Below, piece after piece: positions 8,763-17,415 of a stretch of DNA of 56,968 nucleotides. A program made the translations under genes and the position numbers. Positions within the stretch are counted from its first letter, which is position 1. Each line of letters starts with the position of its first letter. The stretch lies in NCBI GenBank assembly GCA_002238925.1, contig MPNH01000034.1, positions 1 to 56,968 on the forward strand, written 5' to 3'. The notes beneath the pieces are model-generated. The model ran no database searches and was not told the origin of the DNA. It saw only the letters and a program-made list of their open reading frames with translations. This stretch comes from Spirochaetaceae bacterium bin103. Its GTDB lineage: Bacteria; Spirochaetota; Spirochaetia; SZUA-6; Bin103.

Positions 8763-9434
8763 TCAGCGGACGGCGGCGTACCCGACCGTGCGCTTGTCGC
8801 GCGCCACCACGGCGCGCAGCCAGATGAACAGCAGGCGCAGGCTGCCCCAGCGGCGCAGGCGGCGGGTGTCGGAGATCGCGGCGGGCCGCCGGATAAACCG
8901 GTAGCGGGCCCCGGGGATGCGGCGCGCGCGGCGCATGAACAGGTTGTCCTCGCCGACCTCGATCCCCTCCGGAAACCCGCCCGCCGCGGCGAACAGCGGC
9001 GCCGAGCAGAAGATCAGGCCATTGGAGGCCGCGCGCAGCGAGCGGATCATCACCGCGGCGACCGCGTAATGCAGCACGTAGCGCCGGCAGTCGGGCACCA
9101 CGCGGACCGTGCCCACGGTGGCGCGGCGCGTGCCGGCGGCGGCGCGGATGGCGGCGGTCAGCCCGGGTGCGAGGCGCACGTCCGCGTCAACGAACAGCAG
9201 CGTGTCGCCGGTGGCATGCCGGGCGCCGAGGTTGCGAGCGAGGCTCACCCCGCGCCGGTTTGTAACCACGACGCGGGCGCCGCCGGCCGTGGCGCGCGCG
9301 GCGGTCGCGTCGCGACAGCCGTTGCACACCACGATCACCTCGTGCGCGCGCGGAAGCTGCGTTCGTATTGCGCTCAACGTATCGGTAATCACCCGTTCCT
9401 CGTTGTGCGCCGGAATGACGATGCTCAGTTTCAT
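8763..9434 (-). CDS. Family 2 glycosyltransferase
   Basis: The protein has 223 residues. GT-A fold features are the N-terminal LSIVIPAHNEERVI strand-turn, the nucleotide-sugar-binding VVCNGCRDAT segment and the metal-binding VDADVR motif (DxD, near residue 87). A later GEDNLFMRRARR provides the ED acid motif. No transmembrane helix is evident. Its ATG overlaps the stop of the RND exporter by 4 bases, so the two are translationally coupled. That suggests it makes a glycoconjugate that the exporter moves. Confidence 0.85.
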   Translation of the reverse strand: MKLSIVIPAHNEERVITDTLSAIRTQLPRAHEVIVVCNGCRDATAARATAGGARVVVTNRRGVSLARNLGARHATGDTLLFVDADVRLAPGLTAAIRAAAGTRRATVGTVRVVPDCRRYVLHYAVAAVMIRSLRAASNGLIFCSAPLFAAAGGFPEGIEVGEDNLFMRRARRIPGARYRFIRRPAAISDTRRLRRWGSLRLLFIWLRAVVARDKRTVGYAAVR

Positions 9435-11812
9435 GACCCGGCCGTTGCGCGTCCCGCCAGCCCGCGCTCGCCGCCGAGCAGCGGCGGCACCAGGACCAGG
9501 GTGCCGAAGGTAGCGCCGATCAGGGTGATGGAGATCAGCATGCCCAGGTAGACGACCGGCAGGAATCGCGACACCGCAAGCGCCAGCAGGCCGGCCACAA
9601 TCGCCGCGGTGGTAATCAGGATGGCGCGCCCGGCGTGTTGCATTGCCACCTCAATGGCGGTGTTCGGGTCGCGGCGCGCCGCGCGCCGGTAGTGCAGCAG
9701 GAAGTGGATGGAGTCGTCCACGCCCACCCCGATAGCCACGCCGGCGAAACTGATGGTCAGCACGTCGAATGGAATCCGTGCCAGCGCCATCACCACGAAC
9801 GTAAACATGATCGCCGTGATCAGCGGGAGCAACGTAAGCAGCCCGAAGCGCACCGACCGAAACGCAGCCGAGGTGATGAGCAGCACGAGCAGCGCCGACA
9901 GCGCCGTGGAGGTGAACTGCTCGCGGGTGAGCAGTTCCGCCACGCGCAGGGTGACCATGCTCCAACCCCACACGGCCGGTTCCGCCGCGGTGAAGATGGT
10001 GCGCCCGGTTTCCTGCACGTAGGAGACCAGGTCGCTCATCGCCTGCTCCGACAGCAGCCATCCGGTGGCGTCGTCGCGGACCCAGATGCGGGTGGTGACG
10101 CGGCCGCGCTCCAGGTCGAGCAGGCCGCCAAGATCGCTGCCATCCGCCGCGCCAAGCGACAGCAACCGCTGAAACAGCTGCTCCACCGCGCGGTTGTCCG
10201 GGTATTCCCGCGCACCGGTCAGCACCTGGTTCAGGGAACGCGCGTAGGCGGCAATCGAGGTTACGTGGCTGACGTCCGGATGATCGCTCATCACGGCCGC
10301 GAAGCGGTCGAGCTGGCGCAGGAGTGCCGCGCTCGGCACGCCCGCCGACCCGGGCACCGTAACCGTGAGGTTGAGGTCGACGTAGCTCCCGAACCGCCGC
10401 ACCAGCAACCGGTTGTCTTCCACCGCCGGCACCGATCCGCGAAAGAACCCGGCCACGTCGGTCTGGTAGCTGAGGTTGGCGGCGGAAACCGCGAGCGCCC
10501 CCGCCAGCAGCACCAGAAATGCGTATACCCAGCGCGGCCGGCGCGGGACCAGGCGCCGCAGGCGCATCACCAGGGCCGCCAGCCAGCCGCTCGCCAGCCG
10601 CTCGCGCTGGCGCGGCCGGGGCAGCGGCAAACGCGCCAGCACCGCCGGGTAGAGCAGCATCGTGACCAGCGCGCAGATTACAATGCCGAGCGCCGCGAAC
10701 AGCCCGAACTCGCGCAGGCGCTGCATGCCGCTCAGCAGCAGGCTGGCAAACCCGGCCGCGGTGGTGAGCGCGGCCAGCACGATGGTCTGGCTGACGCCGG
10801 AGGTGGCGCGCGCCACCTCGATGCCGCGCAGCGCCAGCGTCGCGCGCGCGGCCGGCGCGCCGTTCGGTACGGGCTCCCGGTCGCGCACGCGCGCGGTACT
10901 GAAGTAGCGGTGCAGCAGGTGGATGCTGTAGGAGCTGCCGAGGGCGAAGATCAGTGGCGGCAGCATGAGGCTGGCCATGCTCAGCGGCACTCCGGCCAGC
11001 GACATCAGGCCGAAGGTCCACAGCAGCGAGATGCAAATGGTGGCCAGCGGCAGGACGACCGCGCGCAGCGACGCGAAACTCAGCAGGTACACCAGCAACG
11101 TGATGAAGGCGGCCAATCCGGACAGCAGCGGCACCTCCCCGGTTATGTAGCGCCTGGTGGCCTCATAGAGCGGGAGCCACCCTCCGAGCGCCGTTGACAG
11201 CCCGTCCGCATGCTCGGCGAGGATGGCGTGCACCCGCGCCAGGAAGGTGCCGTAGTCGCCCTGCACCGCAACCGAGTAGACCATGCTCGCCGCGGCGATC
11301 TCGGGGTTGAGCAGCGCCGACAGCCCATCCGGCGCAGCCGAACGCCGGGCGTTGAAATCCGCCAGGGCCGCCTCGCTGGCGGGCGCTGTGCCGCCGGCTG
11401 CCAGCGGCGCCAGTACCAGCCGGCCGCTGCGGCGCTGGAAGGTCTGCACGTTGAACGGCGTCACGCTGCCGACCACCTCGGGGAGCCGCGCTATCCGCCG
11501 GTCGACCTCGCCGACCTGAACGAGGCGCTCCGGACTCAACAGGTCGGGATGACTGACGCCCACCACCAGCAGCTCGCTGGTGGCGGTGCTGTCGCCAAAC
11601 TCGTCGATCAACCGCCGTGTCTGCGAGTCCTGCGGCAGCAGGCCGGCGATGTTGGCATCCACGCCGATGTGCGCGGCCTGCCACACCGCCGCGGCGGTTA
11701 CCAGGACAACGCCGGCAAGCACCACCGTGCCGTGACGGGCCACGAGCAGGGCGAGCGTCTCGAACGCCCGCTGTCCGGCGCTCCGCCGGGGGCGGCCGCG
11801 GGCGCCGGTCAT
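9431..11812 (-). CDS. RND/MMPL-family exporter
   Basis: The protein has 793 residues in two similar halves. Each half has a first transmembrane helix, a large periplasmic loop, then a bundle of five helices, giving about 12 helices. The helix-4-like motif GVGVDDSIHFLLHY in the second half carries the paired Asp typical of proton-driven RND/MMPL carriers. The first half has a related segment (FALGSSYSIHLLHRY) without the Asp pair. The family includes hopanoid, siderophore and glycolipid exporters. Translational coupling to the GT2 gene supports lipid or glycolipid export. It is divergent from the GNAT gene. Confidence 0.85.
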   Translation of the reverse strand: MTGARGRPRRSAGQRAFETLALLVARHGTVVLAGVVLVTAAAVWQAAHIGVDANIAGLLPQDSQTRRLIDEFGDSTATSELLVVGVSHPDLLSPERLVQVGEVDRRIARLPEVVGSVTPFNVQTFQRRSGRLVLAPLAAGGTAPASEAALADFNARRSAAPDGLSALLNPEIAAASMVYSVAVQGDYGTFLARVHAILAEHADGLSTALGGWLPLYEATRRYITGEVPLLSGLAAFITLLVYLLSFASLRAVVLPLATICISLLWTFGLMSLAGVPLSMASLMLPPLIFALGSSYSIHLLHRYFSTARVRDREPVPNGAPAARATLALRGIEVARATSGVSQTIVLAALTTAAGFASLLLSGMQRLREFGLFAALGIVICALVTMLLYPAVLARLPLPRPRQRERLASGWLAALVMRLRRLVPRRPRWVYAFLVLLAGALAVSAANLSYQTDVAGFFRGSVPAVEDNRLLVRRFGSYVDLNLTVTVPGSAGVPSAALLRQLDRFAAVMSDHPDVSHVTSIAAYARSLNQVLTGAREYPDNRAVEQLFQRLLSLGAADGSDLGGLLDLERGRVTTRIWVRDDATGWLLSEQAMSDLVSYVQETGRTIFTAAEPAVWGWSMVTLRVAELLTREQFTSTALSALLVLLITSAAFRSVRFGLLTLLPLITAIMFTFVVMALARIPFDVLTISFAGVAIGVGVDDSIHFLLHYRRAARRDPNTAIEVAMQHAGRAILITTAAIVAGLLALAVSRFLPVVYLGMLISITLIGATFGTLVLVPPLLGGERGLAGRATAGS

Positions 11813-11865
11813 CGCGGCACCGCGTGGCCGGCATCGCGAAAATGAATGCTATGCTGTGCGCAGCA

Positions 11866-12633
11866 ATGAGCAAGCGATCGGCGAACCGCGTCTGGGAACA
11901 GGACCGCAAGGCCTCCGCCGCACCGTCCGCGCGCCGGTTGCGAATCCGCGCCTACCGGGCGGGTGACCGGCGCGGCATCGCGGCGATCATCGCCGCCACG
12001 GCGCTGCGCGGGCGGCCCCTGTCCGCGTTCTTCGAAGACGAGAAGGTGCTGCTCAAACTGTTCATGGACTATTACCTGCGCTACGAACCCGAATCCTGTT
12101 TCGTGGCCGAGCGCGAGGGGCGCGTGGTTGGCTACATCATGGGCTGCAAGGACACCCGCCGCTACCTGCGCTTGGTGCTGCTGCGCTACGGGCCGCAACT
12201 CCTGACGCGGGTGCTCGCGCGCGTGCTGACCGGACGCTATCGCCGGATCGACACCTATCGGACCCTGTGGTGGGCGCTGTCGCGCGGCTGGCGCGAGGTA
12301 CCCGAGGCGGATCTGCGGCAGTTTCCGGCGCATGCCCACCTCGGGGTGGCGGCCGAGTTGCAGCGCGACGGGTTTTTGATCTACCTGTGCATGGTGCGCC
12401 TCGGCGACGCCTTGATCCGGCACCTGTGCGAGCAAGGGATACCCGGCCTGCACGGACAGATCGCGGAACCGGGCAATCAAGACTTCATCACCGGGCGCAC
12501 CCGGACCCTGTACGACGCCCGGGTAGCGGCGCAGCGCCGCTTTACGCTGTGGTCCGCGCTCACCGGTGAGCGTTGGTATCTCAAATTGCTGACGCTGAAT
12601 CTCCAGGGCGACCGGACTCACCTGCGCGCCTGA
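11866..12633 (+). CDS. GNAT-type N-acetyltransferase
   Basis: The protein has 255 residues if the ATG at 11866 is used; ATGs at 11842 and 11851 are possible. The core is IRAYRAGDRRGIAAI (strand 1/helix 1), CFVAEREGRVVGYIMG (strands 2-4) and HLGVAAELQRDGF, followed by a C-terminal extension unlike simple GNATs. It would transfer an acyl group from acyl-CoA to an amine, plausibly an amino sugar, given glycosyltransferases on both sides and a PIG-L deacetylase nearby. No Shine-Dalgarno site is visible. Confidence 0.7.
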   Translation: MSKRSANRVWEQDRKASAAPSARRLRIRAYRAGDRRGIAAIIAATALRGRPLSAFFEDEKVLLKLFMDYYLRYEPESCFVAEREGRVVGYIMGCKDTRRYLRLVLLRYGPQLLTRVLARVLTGRYRRIDTYRTLWWALSRGWREVPEADLRQFPAHAHLGVAAELQRDGFLIYLCMVRLGDALIRHLCEQGIPGLHGQIAEPGNQDFITGRTRTLYDARVAAQRRFTLWSALTGERWYLKLLTLNLQGDRTHLRA

Positions 12634-12682
12634 GTGCGGCGCGCCGCCGCCCGGACACCCGCCATCTCCGCCGGCCGGCTCG

Positions 12683-13948
12683 TCAGGCAGCTTCGAGGTA
12701 GTGCTCGATGGTGGCGACGGCACGCCCGACGCCATCTTCGGCACCAAGCCGCCGACGGGCATCGCGGGCCGCCTCCCGGAACCCCCGGCCGGTGGCCGCG
12801 AGGTCGATGGCACGTCCGAGAGCGGCGGCATCGAGGTCGCGCCACCGCAGCGGCGGCGGCGCCACGCCCAGCGATACGAGGCGCTGTGCCCAGAAGAACT
12901 GGTCGGAAAACCCGGGCACCACCACCGACGGTACGCCGGCACGCAGGGACGCCGCGCAGGTACCGGCGCCGCCGGGATGGACCACCGCCGCGGCGCGCTC
13001 GAACAGGTAGTCGTGAGGTGCGGAGTCGATCACCAGCATGTCCGAACCATGCTGCCCGGCCTGCAGCGCTCCCCAGCCGCGCAGGAGCACTCCACGCTGC
13101 CCGGCGCGGCGCAGCGCCGCTATCACGGTCCGGGTAAGGGCCTCGGGATCGTCCACCTTGAGACTGCTGAAGCCGACGCACACCGGTGCGGGTCCGGCAT
13201 CCAGAAATCGCTGCAACTCCTCCGGAACGCCCCACAGATCGCGGGTGGCAGGAAACCAGTAGCCGGTGACGTGCGCCCACCCCGGCCAGTCGTCGGGAGG
13301 CGGCACGACCAGCGGGCTGAACCCGTACAGGTGCGGCGTACCCTGCCGCCGGAGCTGCCGGCCCACACCGCCGAATCGCATCGGCGGCAGATTGAACTGC
13401 TCACGGCGGACGCGATTGAACTGGCGGCGCCAGGGCAACCAGAATGCCTGCTCGGTGGCGAGATGGCTCACCCGGTTGTAACCGGGACCGAGGCGCCAGC
13501 CGGCCGGCGCCAGCACGCTGGGAAACCGGGTGGTCGGCGTGATCGGCTGCAAGGCCGCCAGGAACGAAGGAATGCCGCGCTGTTCGGCGATGTGGTGGGC
13601 GGCCATCCCCAATGGGGTAAACACCACCGCGTCCGCGTCGGCGCACGCGGCCCGGGCATCGCGCGTCATGTGGGGAACTACCGCGCGGCCCACCCTGGCC
13701 AGCCCGCTCATGAAGCGCAGCGGGTTGTTGCGCGACGCCAGCCAGTCACTGCCCCACACTCCGCTGAACAGCTCCACGGGATCCAGCGGCATGGTGGCGT
13801 GCTCGAGCCCGTGATCGAGCACGAAGCTGCGATAGTGATCGTGCGTGGCGACGCGCACGGTGTGGCCGGCGCGGGTAAGTCCGGCACCCAGCGCGCACAG
13901 GGGCAACACGTCCCCAAGGGTACCGAGCGTTACAATGCAGACCGTCAC
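12683..13948 (-). CDS. GT1-family (UGT/MGT-like) glycosyltransferase
   Basis: The protein has 421 residues with a GT-B fold. The N-terminal domain opens with CIVTLGTLGDVLPLCALG, the motif of the sterol/lipid and antibiotic glycosyltransferases that are GT28/GT1-like. The C-terminal donor site carries HPGGAGTCAASLRAGVP with a downstream FFWAQRL, the usual nucleotide-sugar pocket. It likely glycosylates a lipid or a hydrophobic small molecule at the membrane. It uses a GTG start without a Shine-Dalgarno site; TATAGT lies 9 bases upstream. It is divergent from the PIG-L gene. Confidence 0.85.
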   Translation of the reverse strand: MTVCIVTLGTLGDVLPLCALGAGLTRAGHTVRVATHDHYRSFVLDHGLEHATMPLDPVELFSGVWGSDWLASRNNPLRFMSGLARVGRAVVPHMTRDARAACADADAVVFTPLGMAAHHIAEQRGIPSFLAALQPITPTTRFPSVLAPAGWRLGPGYNRVSHLATEQAFWLPWRRQFNRVRREQFNLPPMRFGGVGRQLRRQGTPHLYGFSPLVVPPPDDWPGWAHVTGYWFPATRDLWGVPEELQRFLDAGPAPVCVGFSSLKVDDPEALTRTVIAALRRAGQRGVLLRGWGALQAGQHGSDMLVIDSAPHDYLFERAAAVVHPGGAGTCAASLRAGVPSVVVPGFSDQFFWAQRLVSLGVAPPPLRWRDLDAAALGRAIDLAATGRGFREAARDARRRLGAEDGVGRAVATIEHYLEAA

Positions 13949-13957
13949 GTTAGGGAG

Positions 13958-13997
13958 ACTATACTCATTCGGTGTATCTTGACGAGTCGGTCACGAT
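13958..13997. promoter_or_regulatory. Divergent short-leader promoters (GT1 / PIG-L)
   Basis: On the minus strand TATAGT (13963-13958) ends 9 bases before the GTG of the GT1 gene. On the plus strand CACGAT (13992-13997) ends 6 bases before the GTG of the PIG-L gene. Neither start has a Shine-Dalgarno site. The -35 regions are weak. Both messages would have leaders of zero to three bases. Confidence 0.3.
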
Positions 13998-14003
13998 CGC
14001 TCC

Positions 14004-15029
14004 GTGACCGCGAACAGGATGAAATCGATACACAGGCATCGCTTGCCGGCCAGCGACTCCGGCCCAGACTACCGGCACATCTACTTCTCCCCTCACCTCG
14101 ACGACGCGATTCTGTCATGCGCGGGACGTATCGCACAACAGACCGGCGCCGGCCACCAGGTGCTCGTGGTTACGATATTTGCCGGCTCCGGCGACGGCGC
14201 CACGCGTCCGCCGCCGGCATTCGCGCCGTTTCAGGACATCCCCGCCCGGCGCTGCGAGGACCGGCGCGCCCTTGACGTGGTGGCCGCCGACCACCGGTGG
14301 CTCGATTTCCCCGACGCGATTCAGCGCCACCGGCGCTACGCCTCGCTGGTCGGGATCACCGCCCCGATCGCGCGCCGGGAAGCACCGTTGCGCCGCGCGG
14401 TCACTACCGAGGTGGCGCGCATATGCCGGCGCTGGCCCACCGCCAAGCTCTACTTTCCGCTCGCGATCGGCAACCATGTCGACCATCAGATCGCGGCGGC
14501 GGCGGGCTTCACGCTGCTCTCGGGCGGCCGCCCGGAACGGGCGGTCACATTTTACGAGGATGTTCCCTACGTGTGCATACCCCACCTGTTGCGGCAGCGA
14601 TTCGAGCTGGCCGGGATCGCATCGCCGCCCGGCGCGGCGCCCACCGTGCCCGTGTGTGCGCGCGCGCGAGAAGCGCACGCGGGCCTGATGTCGCTCCCGC
14701 AGTTCGCCCGCCACGCCGGACCGGTCGCCAGCGGACTGCTGTACGCGCTCCTCACAGTCCGGTTCGGTCGCGCCCACTGCGGAGCACGGCGCCGGCGCTG
14801 GATCGCCATGCAGGCCGAGCTGGCCGGCATTGACGGCGAGTTCGACACCAAGGTCGCGGCGGTCGCCTGTTACGATTCGCAGGTTGCGGCGATCTACGGC
14901 GACCGCGACACCATGCGCCGCCAACTGGCCGATTGCTGCGCCACGGGCGGGAGCAACGCCATGTACGAGCGGTACTGGCACCCCACCGAGCCGGATCCGG
15001 CCCCTCCGACGCAAGCAACATTTTCGTAG
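14004..15029 (+). CDS. PIG-L-family N-acetylglucosaminyl deacetylase
   Basis: The protein has 341 residues from the GTG at 14004; the ATG at 14019 is an alternative start. The first zinc motif is HLDD (a variant of HPDD) in YFSPHLDDAILSCAG, and the second is GNHVDHQ, with the third-ligand His. The family removes acetyl groups from N-acetylglucosamine in glycolipids, mycothiol/bacillithiol precursors and antibiotics. Here it lies next to a GT1 glycosyltransferase, a GNAT and an exporter, so a deacetylated amino-sugar glycolipid is plausible. No signal peptide is seen. Confidence 0.82.
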   Translation: MTANRMKSIHRHRLPASDSGPDYRHIYFSPHLDDAILSCAGRIAQQTGAGHQVLVVTIFAGSGDGATRPPPAFAPFQDIPARRCEDRRALDVVAADHRWLDFPDAIQRHRRYASLVGITAPIARREAPLRRAVTTEVARICRRWPTAKLYFPLAIGNHVDHQIAAAAGFTLLSGGRPERAVTFYEDVPYVCIPHLLRQRFELAGIASPPGAAPTVPVCARAREAHAGLMSLPQFARHAGPVASGLLYALLTVRFGRAHCGARRRRWIAMQAELAGIDGEFDTKVAAVACYDSQVAAIYGDRDTMRRQLADCCATGGSNAMYERYWHPTEPDPAPPTQATFS

Positions 15030-15112
15030 GCACCCCACTACATCGCCACACAAATGTAAGATCCCAATGGATGGTGGCTGATTTCGTTGCCCTATCAGCG
15101 CGGGAGACCGGT

Positions 15113-15128
15113 TGGCATCATTCTTGCT
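15113..15128 (+). promoter_or_regulatory. Sigma-54 (RpoN) promoter of the urea operon
   Basis: TGGCATC-ATTC-TTGCT matches the -24/-12 consensus TGGCACG-N4-TTGC, with GG (15114-15115) and GC (15126-15127) exactly 12 bases apart. Transcription would begin near 15139, which is 24 bases before the urtA ATG and just before its GGAGGAA ribosome site at 15153. I saw no convincing palindromic NtrC enhancer upstream. Confidence 0.65.
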
Positions 15129-15162
15129 TATAGCTCATCATCAATCTACCATGGAGGAACCC

Positions 15163-16401
15163 ATGCGTTTCCCAAGAGCGTTGCTGAAAGCACTGCTCAT
15201 TACCGGTTTCGCCCTGCTTCTACCGTTCGCCGCGTTCGCCGGCGGCGAAGGAGAGGAAGGCGATGTCATCAAGGTCGGCGTCCTGCATTCCCTGAGCGGC
15301 ACCATGTCGATCAGCGAAGTGGCAGTAAAGGACGCCACCATTCTGGCGATCAACGAGATCAACGCAGCCGGCGGATTGCTCGGCAAGCAGATCGTTCCCA
15401 TTATCGAGGACGGCGCTTCAGACTGGCCCACCTTCGCCGAGAAGGCGCGCAAGCTGATCGAGCGTGACGAGGTCGAAGTAGTGTTCGGCTGCTGGACGTC
15501 GGCGAGCCGCAAGGCTGTGCTGCCGGTGTTCGAAGGCCTCGACCACCTGCTGTTCTACCCGGTCCAGTACGAGGGCCTGGAAGCATCCAAGAACATCATC
15601 TACACCGGCGCAGCTCCCAATCAGCAGATCATGCCGGCGGTATCCTGGCTGCTGCAGGAGAAGGGCAAGAACTTCTTCCTGCTCGGCTCCGACTACGTAT
15701 TCCCGCGCACCGCCAACAAGATCATCAAGATTCAGCTCGAGGCGGAAGGCGGCAACACCGTGGCCGAGGAGTACACCCCGCTCGGCCACACCGAGTACGC
15801 CACCGTGATAACCAAGATCAAGGCGGCCGCACCGGACGTGATCTTCAATACCCTGAACGGCGACAGCAACGTCGCGTTCTTCAAGCAGCTCAAGGCTGCC
15901 GGCATCGGCCCGGATGACATTCCCGTCATGTCGGTGAGCGTCGCCGAGGAAGAGATCAAGGGTATCGGAGCCGAGAACATCGCCGGCCACCTGGCGGCCT
16001 GGAACTACTTCCAGAGCATGGACAGCCCCAAGAACGCCGGCTTCGTGGAGCGCTACAAGGCGGCCTACGGCGACAACCGGGTTACCGACGACCCGATCGA
16101 GGCCGGATACTTCGGCGTCTACCTGTGGGCGGAAGCGGTCGTGAAGGCCGGCACCGCGGATACCGCCGAGGTGCGGATGGCGCTGCGCGGCGTCGAGTAT
16201 GAGGCGCCCGAAGGGATGGTAAAGATCGACCCGGTCAACAACCACACCTGGAAGATCGTCCAGATCGGCGCCGCCAACGCGGAAGGGCAATTCGACATCC
16301 TGTGGTCCACCGGCGAACCGGTGCGCCCCGATCCCTTCCCTGCGTTGATCTCGCCGGACGAAGACGTAATCGAGCCCGGCGTCATGGGACCGCGTTCGTA
16401 A
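15163..16401 (+). CDS. urtA: Urea ABC transporter substrate-binding protein UrtA
   Basis: The protein has 412 residues. The ATG at 15163 is chosen for its GGAGGAA site. A Sec signal ([16 protein letters not shown]) is followed by an acidic Gly-Gly-Glu start and no lipobox Cys. The mature protein is a HAAT-type receptor with the UrtA-specific segments [29 protein letters not shown] and [15 protein letters not shown]. It binds urea (or short amides) in the periplasm and delivers it to UrtBC. It heads the urt-ure unit. Confidence 0.93.
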   Translation: MRFPRALLKALLITGFALLLPFAAFAGGEGEEGDVIKVGVLHSLSGTMSISEVAVKDATILAINEINAAGGLLGKQIVPIIEDGASDWPTFAEKARKLIERDEVEVVFGCWTSASRKAVLPVFEGLDHLLFYPVQYEGLEASKNIIYTGAAPNQQIMPAVSWLLQEKGKNFFLLGSDYVFPRTANKIIKIQLEAEGGNTVAEEYTPLGHTEYATVITKIKAAAPDVIFNTLNGDSNVAFFKQLKAAGIGPDDIPVMSVSVAEEEIKGIGAENIAGHLAAWNYFQSMDSPKNAGFVERYKAAYGDNRVTDDPIEAGYFGVYLWAEAVVKAGTADTAEVRMALRGVEYEAPEGMVKIDPVNNHTWKIVQIGAANAEGQFDILWSTGEPVRPDPFPALISPDEDVIEPGVMGPRS

Positions 16402-16437
16402 CGGGCACGAACCGGAACCAGGGCGTCGAGTGTCCGT

Positions 16438-16469
16438 GGCCGGAGGTTCCCGATGCGGGGCCTCCGGTC
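16438..16469 (+). other. Hairpin between urtA and urtB
   Basis: GGCCGGAGG (16438-16446) pairs with CCTCCGGTC (16461-16469) as a 9-bp stem with one G-U pair, and a CCC/GGG inner stem can extend it. Such structures after binding-protein genes commonly stabilise the upstream message or reduce read-through, so the receptor is made in excess over the channel. A similar hairpin lies after the peptide-binding gene at 45277-45307. Confidence 0.4.
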
Positions 16470-16503
16470 GCGGTGTCTTACCAACCTGCCAACCTGGAGT
16501 GAC

Positions 16504-17415
16504 ATGAGTCTGACCACCACCGCAATGCAAATCTTCAACAGCCTGTCGATCAGCAGCGTATTGCTGATGGTAGCGCTGGGGTTGAGCATTACCTTCGGCA
16601 TCATGCGCGTGATCAACTTCGCCCACGGCGAGTTTGTCATGATCGGCGCTTATGTCACCTTCCTCACCGACCGCCTGCTGTACGACGCCCTCGGCGGCGG
16701 CACCTGGTTCCTGGTGGCGCTGCTGGCCGCGTTCGTGGTCACGGCGGCAATCGGCTACCTTACCGAGCGCTCACTCATACGCTTTCTGTACGGACGCCCG
16801 TTCGAGAGCATTCTGGCCACCTGGGGACTGAGCCTGGTCCTGCAGCAGCTTGCACGCAACATTTTCGGCGCCTCCAACGTGGAAGTACGTACGCCGGCCT
16901 GGCTGCAGGGCGGCCTGGCGCTCGCCGACGGCATCCAGCTGCCGGCCAATCGACTGTTCATTATCGCGGTGGCGGTGCTGTGCGTGTGGGGTACCTACCT
17001 GTTTCTGAACCGCACCGGCGCCGGGCGCAGCATGCGCGCCGTAATGCAGAACCGGTCGATGGCCGGCGCGATGGGAATCAACACCGCCGCCGTGGATGCG
17101 CGCACCTTTGCGCTCGGCAGCGGCCTCGCCGGCGTTGCCGGCTGCGTGGTGAGCCTGCTCGGCTCGGTCGGACCGGCTACCGGGCAGAACTGGATCATCG
17201 ACTCGTTCATGGTGGTAGTGCTCGGCGGGGTCGGCTCGATCGCCGGTGCGGTGGCCGGCGCCGTGTTGATCGGGGCGGCCAGCCCGCTGTTCGAGTTCAT
17301 CACCACCTCGTCAATGGGCAAGGTGATCATCTTCGCCCTCATCGTGGTTTTCCTGCAGTTCCGGCCGGCCGGATTCCTGGTACAGCGCACCCGCGCCCTG
17401 GAGGGGCAGCATTGA
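16504..17415 (+). CDS. urtB: Urea ABC transporter permease UrtB
   Basis: The protein has 303 residues, starting at MSLTTTAMQIFNSL with GGAG upstream. It is a LivH-type integral membrane protein with the motif FGIMRVINFAHGEFVMIGAY and a C-terminal GGVGSIAGAVAGAVLIG loop. The AMGINTAAVDARTFALGSGL segment is typical of UrtB. The gene overlaps urtC by one base (TGATG). Confidence 0.93.
   Translation: MSLTTTAMQIFNSLSISSVLLMVALGLSITFGIMRVINFAHGEFVMIGAYVTFLTDRLLYDALGGGTWFLVALLAAFVVTAAIGYLTERSLIRFLYGRPFESILATWGLSLVLQQLARNIFGASNVEVRTPAWLQGGLALADGIQLPANRLFIIAVAVLCVWGTYLFLNRTGAGRSMRAVMQNRSMAGAMGINTAAVDARTFALGSGLAGVAGCVVSLLGSVGPATGQNWIIDSFMVVVLGGVGSIAGAVAGAVLIGAASPLFEFITTSSMGKVIIFALIVVFLQFRPAGFLVQRTRALEGQH

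Noticed and set aside
9635..11197. A long plus-strand frame opposite the RND exporter
   Set aside because: Its low-complexity Gln/Arg/His composition is typical of antisense GC-rich frames.
15112..15134. Sigma-70 reading of TTGGCA and TATAGC before urtA
   Set aside because: The spacing is 11 bases, far too short, whereas the sigma-54 spacing is exact.
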